Origin: Bartonella sp. HY038
GTDB lineage: Bacteria; Pseudomonadota; Alphaproteobacteria; Rhizobiales; Rhizobiaceae
Assembly: GCF_014117425.1 (NCBI RefSeq)
Contig: NZ_CP059725.1
Location: forward strand, 806,001 to 870,000
DNA: 64,000 nucleotides
Direction: 5' to 3'
The notes below the pieces were generated by a model that did no database searches, had not been told where the DNA came from, and worked only from the letters and a program-made list of their open reading frames with translations. The translations under genes and the position numbers were made by a program. Positions 1-8,736 of this stretch are shown here, in pieces (within the stretch, counting starts at the first letter, position 1; the number at the start of each line of letters is the position of its first letter).

Positions 1-1119
1 GTGCCAAAAGGTGCTCAAATAACCCTTAACCCTTACGAGGATCAAGTTGTAGAGGAGGGGCAAATCGGTCGTGTTCTTCCGCTTGGTAAGGCTATTTTTA
101 ACCTGGACGGCGTGGAAATTGAGGATAATATATTTTCCTATAAACTACGCTATGCACCTGCTGCCTTACGCACATGCCAGTGGCAGATGCAGAATGATGA
201 GTATTTTATTTTTCACTCGGTGGCTAAGGATAAGTTAGCCGAAGCTGAACTTTTTGGTGTACAGTTTAAAGGTGAGAAAAAAGTACCAACCAAGGCAGAA
301 TTTGGCTATTGCTATGCGCGTGGCGATGTTTTAATTGCCCATTTTTTCTCGACACCGCTAGTTGGAAGTGTTCAGCAACAAAGCGCATCAATTGTTAGTT
401 TGCGCAAGGTTGTTTCTTATTTTGCGTCAAATATCCTAATGGCTGATGGCAGGCCAAACTCTATTGACGAAGATTTAATGCAGAGTTTGGCAGTTGACCT
501 TGATGGAGAAACCTTGGTATTGACCTACCCTAAAGGTTTTACATTGGTAGTGGATAATTCTAAGCGTAAGATATTACCTTACGAGGTACATCTTATTCAA
601 AAATTGCAAAATGACGAGATGTTTAGCCATTTATTGCTATGGATTAATAAAGCCAGTGAACCTGAAAGCGAAGAAAGTTTTCGGCGCCAAGCGGATATTT
701 TTGCGGAAATTTACCTCTCATCGCAATTGCGCGTAAATAAGGGGCAAATTAATAGTACAGAGCAAAATGGCGAAGCAACTTCAAATGATGCAGCAATAAC
801 ACCCGCAGCCGAAGCAAATAATGTTGCAGAAAACGTAAAATATGAATTTATTGGACGTAATTCTATTCCCGGTTTTGCTGAGGCAGGCATTATGGCGCGC
901 TCCTATCAATATAAGATTATCGATAAAAATAATCCCGACCATCCAACATTGTTTTTTGTTTCCGTTATTGGCTACAAGGACAAAACTTATGTTCTTTATT
1001 ATCATAGTTTAAGGGGTGGTATTTCAAAAGCAAGCGAGTATTTTACTGGTCTTGCTGGTGATATTGCTTATGATAGTATTCGTGAATCTATTTACAATTA
1101 TCTTGTAGGGTTAAAATAA
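1..1119 (+). CDS. Unrecognised protein, possibly 5'-truncated by the window edge
   Basis: I do not recognise this family. The frame is open from the first base. A GTG stands at position 1, but the true start may lie upstream because no ribosome binding site can be seen. The product has 372 residues in this reading. It shows no signal peptide or membrane segment. It looks two-part: a mixed alpha/beta N-terminal portion to about residue 245, a low-complexity linker rich in Asn, Ala, Glu and Thr (about 248-278), and a C-terminal portion of about 90 residues with many aromatic residues. Base composition matches the neighbours. A signal-peptide gene on the same strand follows after 139 bp. Confidence 0.75.
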   Translation: MPKGAQITLNPYEDQVVEEGQIGRVLPLGKAIFNLDGVEIEDNIFSYKLRYAPAALRTCQWQMQNDEYFIFHSVAKDKLAEAELFGVQFKGEKKVPTKAEFGYCYARGDVLIAHFFSTPLVGSVQQQSASIVSLRKVVSYFASNILMADGRPNSIDEDLMQSLAVDLDGETLVLTYPKGFTLVVDNSKRKILPYEVHLIQKLQNDEMFSHLLLWINKASEPESEESFRRQADIFAEIYLSSQLRVNKGQINSTEQNGEATSNDAAITPAAEANNVAENVKYEFIGRNSIPGFAEAGIMARSYQYKIIDKNNPDHPTLFFVSVIGYKDKTYVLYYHSLRGGISKASEYFTGLAGDIAYDSIRESIYNYLVGLK

Positions 1120-1258
1120 TAGTCGATAAAAGCGAGCTGGTTGATTAAAGTCATATCGTGGATTGTTTAGATTAATTGATATGTGTTTTGATTGTTTTTG
1201 CAATTAAATATGTCATAGTTTTTTTGTGTAACCCTTTTATCAACCGCGAGGAAAGTTT

Positions 1259-1711
1259 ATGAAATTACATTCCATTGTAGCGATAGCTTTATTTTCTTTA
1301 ACAGGAAGCGCTTTGGCTGAAAGTGTGTCAGTTACTATGCCCGGGATATCAGTATCTGTCCCTACTGATGATGCGGCTGCAGATGTTTCAGTGGGCGCAC
1401 CATCTGGTTTTGCCATTTCTGTGACTGGAAGCGATGACTTTTCGTCGGAAAAAGTAAAATATAAGTGCGGCGATCAAGATGTGGTAGCAACTTATATCAA
1501 TGCGAATGATATCTCCCTTGTGCAGCTTGATTTTAGCGATAAAACGATTGTTGCTGCTAATGTCCTTGCTGCCAGCGGTGCTAAATATGCTGGGGATCAA
1601 TTTATCTGGTGGGAAGATCAAGGCGAAGTGAGCCTTTATAATATCATTGATGATCCAGAGCAGAAAAAGCCAATTGCGTGCCTTGAGGATGCAAATGAAA
1701 CGGGCGAGTAA
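1259..1711 (+). CDS. Small secreted protein of unknown function
   Basis: The 150-residue product starts with a clear Sec signal peptide: Lys at position 2, a hydrophobic core and an Ala-Leu-Ala cleavage site near residue 20. The mature part is acidic and rich in Val, Ser and Asp, with two cysteines (in KYKCGD and IACLED) that could form a disulfide in the periplasm. The start is supported by GAGGAAAG about 6 nt upstream of ATG 1259. I do not recognise the family. A hairpin terminator follows at 1740, so it is probably a single-gene unit. Confidence 0.75.
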   Translation: MKLHSIVAIALFSLTGSALAESVSVTMPGISVSVPTDDAAADVSVGAPSGFAISVTGSDDFSSEKVKYKCGDQDVVATYINANDISLVQLDFSDKTIVAANVLAASGAKYAGDQFIWWEDQGEVSLYNIIDDPEQKKPIACLEDANETGE

Positions 1712-1739
1712 ATTGTTTCTAATAGGCTAATGTCTTTTA

Positions 1740-1779
1740 TAAAACGACTTTGTTCAATTTTGAGTAAAGTCGTTTTTAC
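1740..1779. terminator. Hairpin terminator between convergent genes
   Basis: The inverted repeat AAAACGACTTT/AAGTCGTTTT has a loop of about 13 nt and is followed by a T-rich tail. A-runs on the left side would give a U tail on the minus strand, so it could serve both the secreted-protein gene and the convergent nuclease gene. Confidence 0.7.
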
Positions 1780-1939
1780 ATTATTTATAAGTTTGTATTT
1801 ACCCCTTAAATATTTTAGTGTTTTTCCAATTAAAGAAAGAGCTTTTTTGCTTTTATAACAATATGTTATTTTAAATTGTTTTATTAATGGTTAAAATAAT
1901 GTTAAAGTAAATTATTATTTTATTAAGTTTTGGTCTCTT

Positions 1940-2434
1940 TTAATTGATTTTATTAGATTTTTTATTCCATCGCCACTGCCAAGGCTCTAAAAAACTTCCT
2001 GCCCACATTCCTGATTTTTTCTGTTTGGCTTTTTCTTGGGCATTGCTATAATATCCTTGTGAATAGCGGGGCCAATCAAGTGCTTGGCCATTGGAAACCA
2101 TGTAGTCGCCAAGATCTCTATTGTCAGCTCTCACACATTTAGCAACAAAACGCTTATATCTATCCTTATATTGTACATTACATTGTATAGGTTGCGATTT
2201 ATCAAGCCAATCAGCTAAAGCAAAGGATGCCTTTTGCCCACAACGGTAATTTTGGCCTTTATTATCTATACATAATTGCTTGCTTTCAGGGGCATCAATT
2301 CCCCATATGCGAATGCGCGTGTTGTGAATAATAATGGTGTCGCCATCAATTACAAATGCGCGTCCAGTTATAATATCATTTGCAAATGTTGGGGAACTTA
2401 ACAGTAAAAATAATGAACAGAGAAAAATACGCAT
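1940..2434 (-). CDS. Secreted thermonuclease-family (SNase-like) nuclease
   Basis: The 164-residue product has a signal peptide (about 1-18, ending SPTFA) and a staphylococcal-nuclease-like fold. The motifs VIDGDTI (about 28-34), RIWGIDAPES (about 42-51) and YKRFVAKC (about 91-98) carry the Asp, Arg and Glu residues that bind calcium and cleave phosphodiester bonds in this family. Four or more cysteines suggest disulfides in the periplasm. Length fits the stand-alone bacterial members. The substrate (DNA or RNA) and role are inferred from the family only. It is transcribed toward the secreted-protein gene upstream. Confidence 0.88.
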   Translation of the reverse strand: MRIFLCSLFLLLSSPTFANDIITGRAFVIDGDTIIIHNTRIRIWGIDAPESKQLCIDNKGQNYRCGQKASFALADWLDKSQPIQCNVQYKDRYKRFVAKCVRADNRDLGDYMVSNGQALDWPRYSQGYYSNAQEKAKQKKSGMWAGSFLEPWQWRWNKKSNKIN

Positions 2435-2610
2435 AATGCAGCTCGACCTAACTGAATAATGCCGAACAATTACACTTATTGATATATATGTATATAATAA
2501 AATATTAAATTATAGAATTATTGATTGAAAGGAATTTTTAGCCTTGTAATAAGGAAATTTAATGCCAGTTAAATTAAAATTTTTGAACTGAATCATTTAA
2601 ATAGCTCTAC

Positions 2611-2641
2611 AAAAAAGGGAGCACTGAGGCTCCCTTTTTTG
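2611..2641. terminator. Rho-independent terminator downstream of ndvA
   Basis: AAAAAAGGGAGC-ACTGAG-GCTCCCTTTTTT is a near-perfect hairpin with A and T runs on opposite sides, so it works in both directions. It lies 45 bp past the ndvA stop on the minus strand. Confidence 0.85.
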
Positions 2642-2686
2642 AAATAATTTTGAATGTCGGCTTTAATTTGCTTGAGGGTGAAAATC

Positions 2687-4474
2687 TTAAGCAACTTCGC
2701 GGTTTGGAAACTTTGTAACATTGCCCGAATAATTATCTGGCATTTCTTGTTCTATAGTTAAGCCGCCCGCACGTAGTAATTGGGTGAAGCGACCACCTTT
2801 TAGTGAAAGCTCGCGGAACGAGCCTTGTTCAATAATGCGTCCCTGATCCATGAAAAGAACAAGATCAGCATTGCGTACAGTTGATAGGCGGTGAGCAATC
2901 ACAAAAGTTGTGCGGTCACGGCTAACCTGATCAATTGCATCTTTAACTTTAGCTTCGGTTTCAACGTCTAAGGCACTTGTTGCTTCATCCAGTACCAAAA
3001 TAGGTGCATTCTTTAAAACAGCGCGGGCAATTGCAAGGCGTTGACGCTCACCACCTGAAAGACGTGAGCCACGTTCACCAACTTTGGCCTGATAGCCATT
3101 GCCCTTTACCAAAATAAAATCATGGGCAGCAGCGCTTTTAGCGGCATCTTCAATTTCTTTAACGCTCGCACCTTGCTTACCAATACCGATGTTTTCAAGG
3201 ATTGAACGATTAAATAGCCCAGCATCTTGGAAAACAGTGGCAAGACATTTACGCAATGAATCGCGTGATATTTTACGCGTATCAGTACCATCGATAGAAA
3301 TATTACCAACAGCTGGATCATATACCCGTTGTAAAAGGTTGATCAAAGTGGTTTTACCTGCCCCTGTTGGACCAACGATGGCAACGGTCTGTCCAGCTTT
3401 TGCTTCAAAGCAAACATCATAAACGCCCTGGCCGGAATTCGCAAATTCGAAGGTTACATGATCAAACTTAACGGAGCCTTTTACATTTTCCAATGCTGGT
3501 AGATTTTGTGGCTCTGCTTGGGCAATGGTTGAATCTTCCATTTCATAGAATTCATCAAGCTTAGCGCGTGAAGATACCGCAAGGTTGATAAAGGCAGTGA
3601 TTTGGTCAAGACGACCAATCATCAATTGTGCAAAGCCAACAAAGGCAACAACATTGCCAACAACCATTTGGCCGCGTGATACAAGTACTGCGCCAAGTAG
3701 AAGTACAACTACCATAGAAATAGTGGACGCCATACGATTTAAGCCACTTGCTAAAGCCCACCAATTTAAAACGGGATATTGGGCGCCAAGTAAACTCTCA
3801 GTATGCTGACGCAATGCTTTAGATTCTGCTTGAATGCGGTTATAGCCCTGAACAACCGATACGTTGGAGATTGAATCTGAAACATGTTCAAATAATGTAT
3901 GGTGGTGATGTTCAATAGCTTCTTGGCCATCCTTGGTCTTTTTCATAACCAAGCGCGCAATCATGACATATACAACGCCGAGCACAGCAAGCACCATAGT
4001 CAAACGCCAATCCATTGATAACGCAGTTGGTACCAACATAACTAGAACAACAATAGTTGAAAGATGTTGGCGCATAAATTCAAGCCAAATGGCAGAAAGT
4101 GAATCTGTTGCGCGAATAAGTGTATGCAAAGCGCTAGAGGTACCGCGCCCCTGATGCCAAGATAGCGGCATAGCAATGATGCGCTCATAGGATTTGGTTA
4201 AAGTATCAAGGCGTAAGCGATGAGCCAAGCGGTCGGCTCCGCGCGCAACGAGTACATAAGCAACAATATTAAAAATACCAAAGCCAACCCATAGGCTAAG
4301 ATTGGTGAAAACATCACCCTTATCAGCAATAGCACCGATGATGCGGCCAAACAAAATAGGTTCGGCGATAACAATTATCGACAAAATCACATTGGCTAGA
4401 CAAATCGATATAGCCGATTTTTTTTCTCCGCCAAGATAGGAAAGCGCACGCATATAAGTTTGAAATATTGACAC
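2687..4474 (-). CDS. ndvA: Cyclic beta-1,2-glucan ABC exporter NdvA (ChvA)
   Basis: This is a 595-residue half transporter with an N-terminal permease domain of about six helices (residues 20-300) and a C-terminal ATPase. Visible motifs are Walker A GPTGAGKTT (about 367-375), signature LSGGERQ (about 471), Walker B ILVLDEAT (about 491) and the His-loop AHRLST (about 525). The sequence and length match the NdvA/ChvA exporters of rhizobia and Brucella, which move cyclic beta-1,2-glucan across the inner membrane. The glucan synthase gene ndvB is not in the window, as is usual. The gene stands alone between a terminator and a 567-bp gap. Confidence 0.93.
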   Translation of the reverse strand: MSIFQTYMRALSYLGGEKKSAISICLANVILSIIVIAEPILFGRIIGAIADKGDVFTNLSLWVGFGIFNIVAYVLVARGADRLAHRLRLDTLTKSYERIIAMPLSWHQGRGTSSALHTLIRATDSLSAIWLEFMRQHLSTIVVLVMLVPTALSMDWRLTMVLAVLGVVYVMIARLVMKKTKDGQEAIEHHHHTLFEHVSDSISNVSVVQGYNRIQAESKALRQHTESLLGAQYPVLNWWALASGLNRMASTISMVVVLLLGAVLVSRGQMVVGNVVAFVGFAQLMIGRLDQITAFINLAVSSRAKLDEFYEMEDSTIAQAEPQNLPALENVKGSVKFDHVTFEFANSGQGVYDVCFEAKAGQTVAIVGPTGAGKTTLINLLQRVYDPAVGNISIDGTDTRKISRDSLRKCLATVFQDAGLFNRSILENIGIGKQGASVKEIEDAAKSAAAHDFILVKGNGYQAKVGERGSRLSGGERQRLAIARAVLKNAPILVLDEATSALDVETEAKVKDAIDQVSRDRTTFVIAHRLSTVRNADLVLFMDQGRIIEQGSFRELSLKGGRFTQLLRAGGLTIEQEMPDNYSGNVTKFPNREVA

Positions 4475-5041
4475 GGTATTCGTGCTCCATAAAATATAGC
4501 TAGAAATTAAATTCTCTTTGCCTTATTTCATGCCCTAATGACTAATATGTGTCAGGGAAAGCCACTTTTGGAATCGCATTGTAACCAGTCGTGATAATTA
4601 GTTTTTTTAAAAATGTTAAAATTTATTTAAAAAAAACTATCGATCGAACAGAAAGTTCTCGAATTTTTAAAATTAGTGGGATGATGAAACTTTATCATTT
4701 TGATAACATATTGTTATTTAGTGATTTTTATTGTTTTAGTCGCGTGCTAATGTGCTTAACTAATCGATTTAAATGCAAATTTAGCTAGATGAAAAGTACG
4801 GTTTTGTTCTTGAAATCGGTAAGGCATGGATACAATTAAAAACAAAATGTGATTTATAAGTTTTCACCAAACTATCAGGATGACGGTGCTTTTTGATGGA
4901 TAGGCGTTACTTTGATGATGGTGATTCTAGAAAATTTAGCTAAAAGATGCGGAAAAGCAAATATATATTGCATTTGATAGTGGTAATATTGCATTAAGGT
5001 GCAAAGAAGATACGACTGCCATTGGGCAAGGAGATAAGGGC
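4475..5041. other. Intergenic gap of 567 bp
   Basis: This is a very AT-rich stretch between the divergent genes ndvA and rluC and should hold both promoters. The 65-codon open frame at 4591-4788 has no ribosome binding site and is not supported. I see no RNA gene or repeat. Confidence 0.6.
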
Positions 5042-6031
5042 ATGACCGGACAGAAAACGGTTGAGTTAAAAACTGTTGAAAATGATGAAGCGGGCATGCG
5101 GCTTGATCGTTGGTTTAAGGTTCATTATCCTGGCTTGGGTTTTGGTGCGTTGCAAAAGCTTTTGCGTTCTGGGCAAATCCGCTTGGATGGCGGGCGGGTT
5201 AAATCTGATACCCGTCTTAATGCTGGGCAAACCATGCGTGTGCCGCCATTAAGTGTTGACGAAAAAGCCTCTGGCCCGTTAACTGGTAAAACCATACGCG
5301 GCCAAAATGATGGCGATGTTTTAGCGCAAATGCTCATTTATGAAGATCCAAAGGTTTATGTATTTAATAAACCATCTGGACTTGCAGTGCAGGGCGGCTC
5401 AGGTGTTGCACGCCATGTTGATGGCATGCTTGAGGCTTGGCGCAATAAAAAGGGTGAAAAGCCACGCCTTGTTCACCGTATTGACCGTGATACCTCTGGG
5501 GTTTTGGTTGTTGCCCGTACACGTAGTGCCGCTCAAAGCTTAACGGCAGCTTTTCGTGAGCGTGAAACTAAGAAGACCTATTGGGCGATTGTGCGTGGTG
5601 TGCCACGCCGCCGCCAAGATAAGATTTCAACTTGGCTGGTGCGTGAAACAACTCCCGATGGCGACCGTATGCGGGTTTGCGAACATGGCGAGCCTGATTC
5701 CGATCACGCGGTTTCTTATTACCGAGTTATTGAAACGGTAGGCCGCGATATTTCATGGTTGGAGATGGAGCCATTTACGGGGCGTACGCACCAATTGCGC
5801 GTGCATGCGGCTTTTATGGATAATCCGATTTTAGGCGATTCAAAATATTTTTATGCGGATCAAAATTGGGTTTTCCCAGGTGGTATTCAAAACCGGTTGC
5901 ATCTTCATGCGCGCCGTATTCGTATTCCAAATCCTGCTGGTGGCATGATTGACGTTAGCGCGCCATTGCCACCCCATATGGTACAGACATTCAATCTTCT
6001 TGGGCTTGATGAAGAAGATGGTAATGAATAA
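5042..6031 (+). CDS. rluC: Ribosomal large-subunit pseudouridine synthase RluC
   Basis: The 329-residue protein has an N-terminal S4 RNA-binding domain (about residues 14-75, with MRLDRWFK) and an RluA-family catalytic domain. The signature HRIDRDTSGVLV (about 145-156) contains the catalytic Asp. The family converts uridines of 23S rRNA to pseudouridine; the RluC sites (955, 2504, 2580 in E. coli) are inferred from domain layout. ATG 5042 is backed by AAGGAG upstream. The stop overlaps the next start (TAATG at 6029-6033), so it is translationally coupled to the HAD gene. Confidence 0.92.
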   Translation: MTGQKTVELKTVENDEAGMRLDRWFKVHYPGLGFGALQKLLRSGQIRLDGGRVKSDTRLNAGQTMRVPPLSVDEKASGPLTGKTIRGQNDGDVLAQMLIYEDPKVYVFNKPSGLAVQGGSGVARHVDGMLEAWRNKKGEKPRLVHRIDRDTSGVLVVARTRSAAQSLTAAFRERETKKTYWAIVRGVPRRRQDKISTWLVRETTPDGDRMRVCEHGEPDSDHAVSYYRVIETVGRDISWLEMEPFTGRTHQLRVHAAFMDNPILGDSKYFYADQNWVFPGGIQNRLHLHARRIRIPNPAGGMIDVSAPLPPHMVQTFNLLGLDEEDGNE

Positions 6032-6705
6032 TGCCAAATGATTTACGCCTTGTGCTTTTTGATTGTGATGGCACTTTAATTGACAGTTTCTCAACCATCA
6101 AAAATTGCATGGTGAATGCTTTTGAGGATTTTAATTTTCCTGTACCAAGTGATGCAGCTATAAAATCAATCATCGGGCTATCGCTGCCAATTGCTATTGC
6201 AAGATTGGCGCAAGGGGTTGATTTGTCTAGTAATGTAACAGTTCCAACCGATGAGATGACGGCTTGTTACAAACAGCATTTCAATCGCTTGCGCGATGAC
6301 AATCGGGTATATGAGCCTTTATATTCAGGCATTAGCGAATTGTTAAAACAGCTGTCATCTATGGATGATATTATCCTTGGCATGGTAACCGGCAAATCAC
6401 GGCGCGGCGTTGATATGGTGATGGCTGAGCAAGGATTTGACTGCTTTGTTGCTAGCCGCTGCGCCGATGAATGTCCATCAAAGCCGCATCCTGCGATGGT
6501 GCTTGAATGTTGTGATGAAACTGGTGTTACACCAGAATGCACCCTTGTTGTCGGCGATGCCATTTATGATATGCAAATGGCAAAGGCAGCAGGCGCCAAA
6601 GCGATAGGTGTTGACTGGGGCTATCACAAGGCTGAGCAATTGCTAAAGGCTGGTGCAGATTCATTGTTGAAGCAACCATTGGACTTGCTGAAATTGCTAT
6701 CATAA
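6031..6705 (+). CDS. HAD-superfamily hydrolase (phosphoglycolate phosphatase-like)
   Basis: The 224-residue cytoplasmic phosphatase has HAD motif I FDCDGTLIDS (about 9-18), motif II GMVTGKSRRG (about 116) and motif IV VVGDAIYDMQMA (about 174). The helical cap between motifs I and II marks subfamily IA. The substrate cannot be told from sequence; phosphoglycolate or another small phosphoester is possible. It overlaps rluC by one base and precedes the ATP12 gene by 61 bp. The order rluC-HAD-ATP12 is one I know from other Rhizobiales. Confidence 0.88.
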   Translation: MPNDLRLVLFDCDGTLIDSFSTIKNCMVNAFEDFNFPVPSDAAIKSIIGLSLPIAIARLAQGVDLSSNVTVPTDEMTACYKQHFNRLRDDNRVYEPLYSGISELLKQLSSMDDIILGMVTGKSRRGVDMVMAEQGFDCFVASRCADECPSKPHPAMVLECCDETGVTPECTLVVGDAIYDMQMAKAAGAKAIGVDWGYHKAEQLLKAGADSLLKQPLDLLKLLS

Positions 6706-6766
6706 AAATAGTACTTTTGATATAAAGTGCTTATGAGCTAGATGACCAAAATATAGGAATAAAATT

Positions 6767-7552
6767 ATGCGTAATGTTTTTACCGACATAGAGCCTTGGG
6801 ATGATGAAAAAGACCCGATGGTATCAGCTCAGGAGAAAATGAAACATAAATTGCCCAAGCGTTTTTATGAAAAAGCTGAAAGCTTGGCAAGCGAAAATGG
6901 CGTTGAAATACGTCTTGATGGTCGTTCGGTCAAAACGCCCGCCCGTAAAATTTTAGAGCTTCCAAACCAAGCATTGGCAGATTTAATTGTGCAAGAATTT
7001 AATGCGCAGGTTGATGTAATTGATCCAGCCAAAATGCCAATCACTCGTCTTGCTAATACGGTTATCGATGGCATAGCCGAAGATAGTGAGCCGGTAGTTG
7101 AAGATCTATTACGCTTTGGTCTTTCTGATTTACTTTTTTACCGTGCATCCGCGCCAGTAGAATTGGTGGAGCGGCAACAAAAATTATGGGATCCTATACT
7201 TGATTGGGCAGAAACACGCTTAACCACCCGCTTTACTTTAGGTGAGGGGGTAATGTTTATTCCCCAGTCTGATAATTCAAGTTGGGCAATTCGCAGCTAT
7301 TTACAAAATTATTTTGCTAAGCCTTTCGAATTGGCAGCTCTTCATATGTTGACAACTTTGTCTGGTTCAGCATTGATTGCTTTTGCGATAAATGATGGTC
7401 ATTTAACTGTCGAAAATGGTTGGAGGATTGCTCATCTCGATGAAGATTGGACCAATGAGCAATGGGGTGAGGATGAAGAAGCGATGATGCGGCGCTCTAA
7501 CCGAGAAGCCGAATTTTATGCTGCATCTGCAGTGCTTACGGCATTAAAATAA
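6767..7552 (+). CDS. ATP12-family F1-ATPase assembly chaperone
   Basis: The 261-residue protein matches the ATP12 family. Visible features are KRFYEKA near residue 31, the LDGRSVKTP motif (about 51), a conserved LP...LA...VQEF segment, and the C-terminal SGSALIAFA segment followed by an acidic tail with DEDWTNEQWGEDEEA. In mitochondria ATP12 binds the F1 alpha subunit during ATP synthase assembly, and the alphaproteobacterial homologues are thought to act similarly. No signal peptide is present. The start follows TAGGAATAAAATT. Confidence 0.88.
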   Translation: MRNVFTDIEPWDDEKDPMVSAQEKMKHKLPKRFYEKAESLASENGVEIRLDGRSVKTPARKILELPNQALADLIVQEFNAQVDVIDPAKMPITRLANTVIDGIAEDSEPVVEDLLRFGLSDLLFYRASAPVELVERQQKLWDPILDWAETRLTTRFTLGEGVMFIPQSDNSSWAIRSYLQNYFAKPFELAALHMLTTLSGSALIAFAINDGHLTVENGWRIAHLDEDWTNEQWGEDEEAMMRRSNREAEFYAASAVLTALK

Positions 7553-7576
7553 AATCTGACTTTAGGGACCTTTGTA

Positions 7577-7682
7577 TTAGAGCTTTTTTTAGAAAAGTGT
7601 GAAGCGGTTTTCGGCCAAAAACGCGGTGTAAACAATGGATTAGAGCGCCGATCTGATCTAATCAGATCGAAATGCGCTCTAA
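7577..7682 (+). repeat. Dispersed palindromic intergenic repeat, copy 1
   Basis: About 106 bp, bounded by TTAGAGC and GCTCTAA, with an inner block GAAAAGTGTGAAGCGG and an inner palindrome GATCTGAT/ATCAGATC. A second copy in the opposite orientation lies at 19408-19513. The layout resembles the RIME-type intergenic mosaic elements of rhizobia. Copy 1 ends 34 bp before the alcohol dehydrogenase pseudogene. Confidence 0.8.
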
Positions 7683-7716
7683 TTTTAAAAGTTCAATAAG
7701 TTTTGGGGAGAAATTT

Positions 7717-8008
7717 ATGAAAGCTATTTTTTATGATGCTTTTATGCAAAGGCCACAAATAGCCAATTTACCTGATCCAACACCACATGATAATAGTGTG
7801 GTTATTGCCGTTAAAGCAACGGGGGTTTGTCGCCTTGATTGGCATGCAGGCTTGGCGTTATGATGCTATGCTTGATATGATTTTGGCTGGAACGATCAAA
7901 CCACAACAACTCACTGGTCACTTTATCACCTTAGAACAAGGTATTGATGCCTTGAGATCTATGGATAAATCAAACAATATTGGTATGAGCATTATCAATA
8001 GCTTTTAA
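7717..8008 (+). pseudogene. Zinc-type alcohol dehydrogenase, internally deleted
   Basis: The first 43 codons (from ATG 7717, GGGGAG upstream) read as the N-terminus of a zinc-dependent alcohol dehydrogenase, including the CRLDWHA segment around the first zinc cysteine. The sequence then jumps, in another frame, to the family C-terminus (GMQAWRYDAML... to a stop at 8008). About 250 codons of a normal ~345-residue enzyme are missing. The junction lies at GGCATGCA (7841-7848), a string that fits both sides and suggests a deletion between short repeats. The zinc site and NAD domain are gone, so it cannot be functional. Confidence 0.85.
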
Positions 8009-8020
8009 TTGTTTTTAAGT

Positions 8021-8638
8021 TCATAAAAACAGCGATTTTATACCATCGGCCACTAATTGTACCGCAAGGGCTGCGAGGAGTAGTCCAAACAAGCGTGTAA
8101 CAATGGAGCGACCAGCAACACCAATTAAATGGTCAATTGCTGGTGAAAGCCGCATGAAAAAATAACAGCATATAACTGCGATAAAAAGCACGCCAAGGGT
8201 GATTGCTTTGCCGCTCCAGCCAGGATTATTGCCGGCCATTAAGATGGTTGCTGAAATAACGCCAGGGCCGGCAATCATTGGCATAGCAAGGGGAAATGCA
8301 GCAATATTGGTAATGTGATCCTTGGTAATAATGATTGCGGCGGTTTTTTCCTTACGTTCGGTGCGTTTTTCAAAAATCATTTCAAAAGCGATGAAAAACA
8401 GCAAAATACCACCAGCTATTCTAAAAGCACCAAGCGATATACCTAGGGTTGTTATGATCTGCGTACCAACAAGGGCAAAAAATGCCAATATCACAAAGGC
8501 AATTGTTGCAGCAATGATAGCTGTTTGCTTTTGTTCCTTACCATTCATGCCGACACTAAGCGACAAAAAGATTGGAATAAGACCGGGCGGATCGATCGTT
8601 ACCAATAGGGTAATTAATGTATTTAGAATCTCAATCAT
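8021..8638 (-). CDS. MarC-family integral membrane protein
   Basis: The 205-residue protein has six hydrophobic helices and the MarC/UPF0056 features: DPPGLIPIFL near residue 16, a conserved glycine-rich helix (GAFRIAGGILLF, about 71) and AMPMIAGPGVIS (about 118). The family function is unsettled; early links to multiple antibiotic resistance were not confirmed, and some members are labelled NAAT amino-acid transporters. It ends 12 bp from the end of the convergent dehydrogenase pseudogene. Confidence 0.87.
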   Translation of the reverse strand: MIEILNTLITLLVTIDPPGLIPIFLSLSVGMNGKEQKQTAIIAATIAFVILAFFALVGTQIITTLGISLGAFRIAGGILLFFIAFEMIFEKRTERKEKTAAIIITKDHITNIAAFPLAMPMIAGPGVISATILMAGNNPGWSGKAITLGVLFIAVICCYFFMRLSPAIDHLIGVAGRSIVTRLFGLLLAALAVQLVADGIKSLFL

Positions 8639-8736
8639 TGCTACTTCGCTTAAATGCTTTGTGGTTTTTGTTATGCACTAAAATGCATAATGCATCTAGT
8701 TGAAATTTTAATTATATGCACTCGCAAAAATAATTT

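Noticed and set aside
4591..4788. 65-codon open frame in the ndvA-rluC gap
   Set aside because: No ribosome binding site, extreme AT composition and no recognisable protein pattern.
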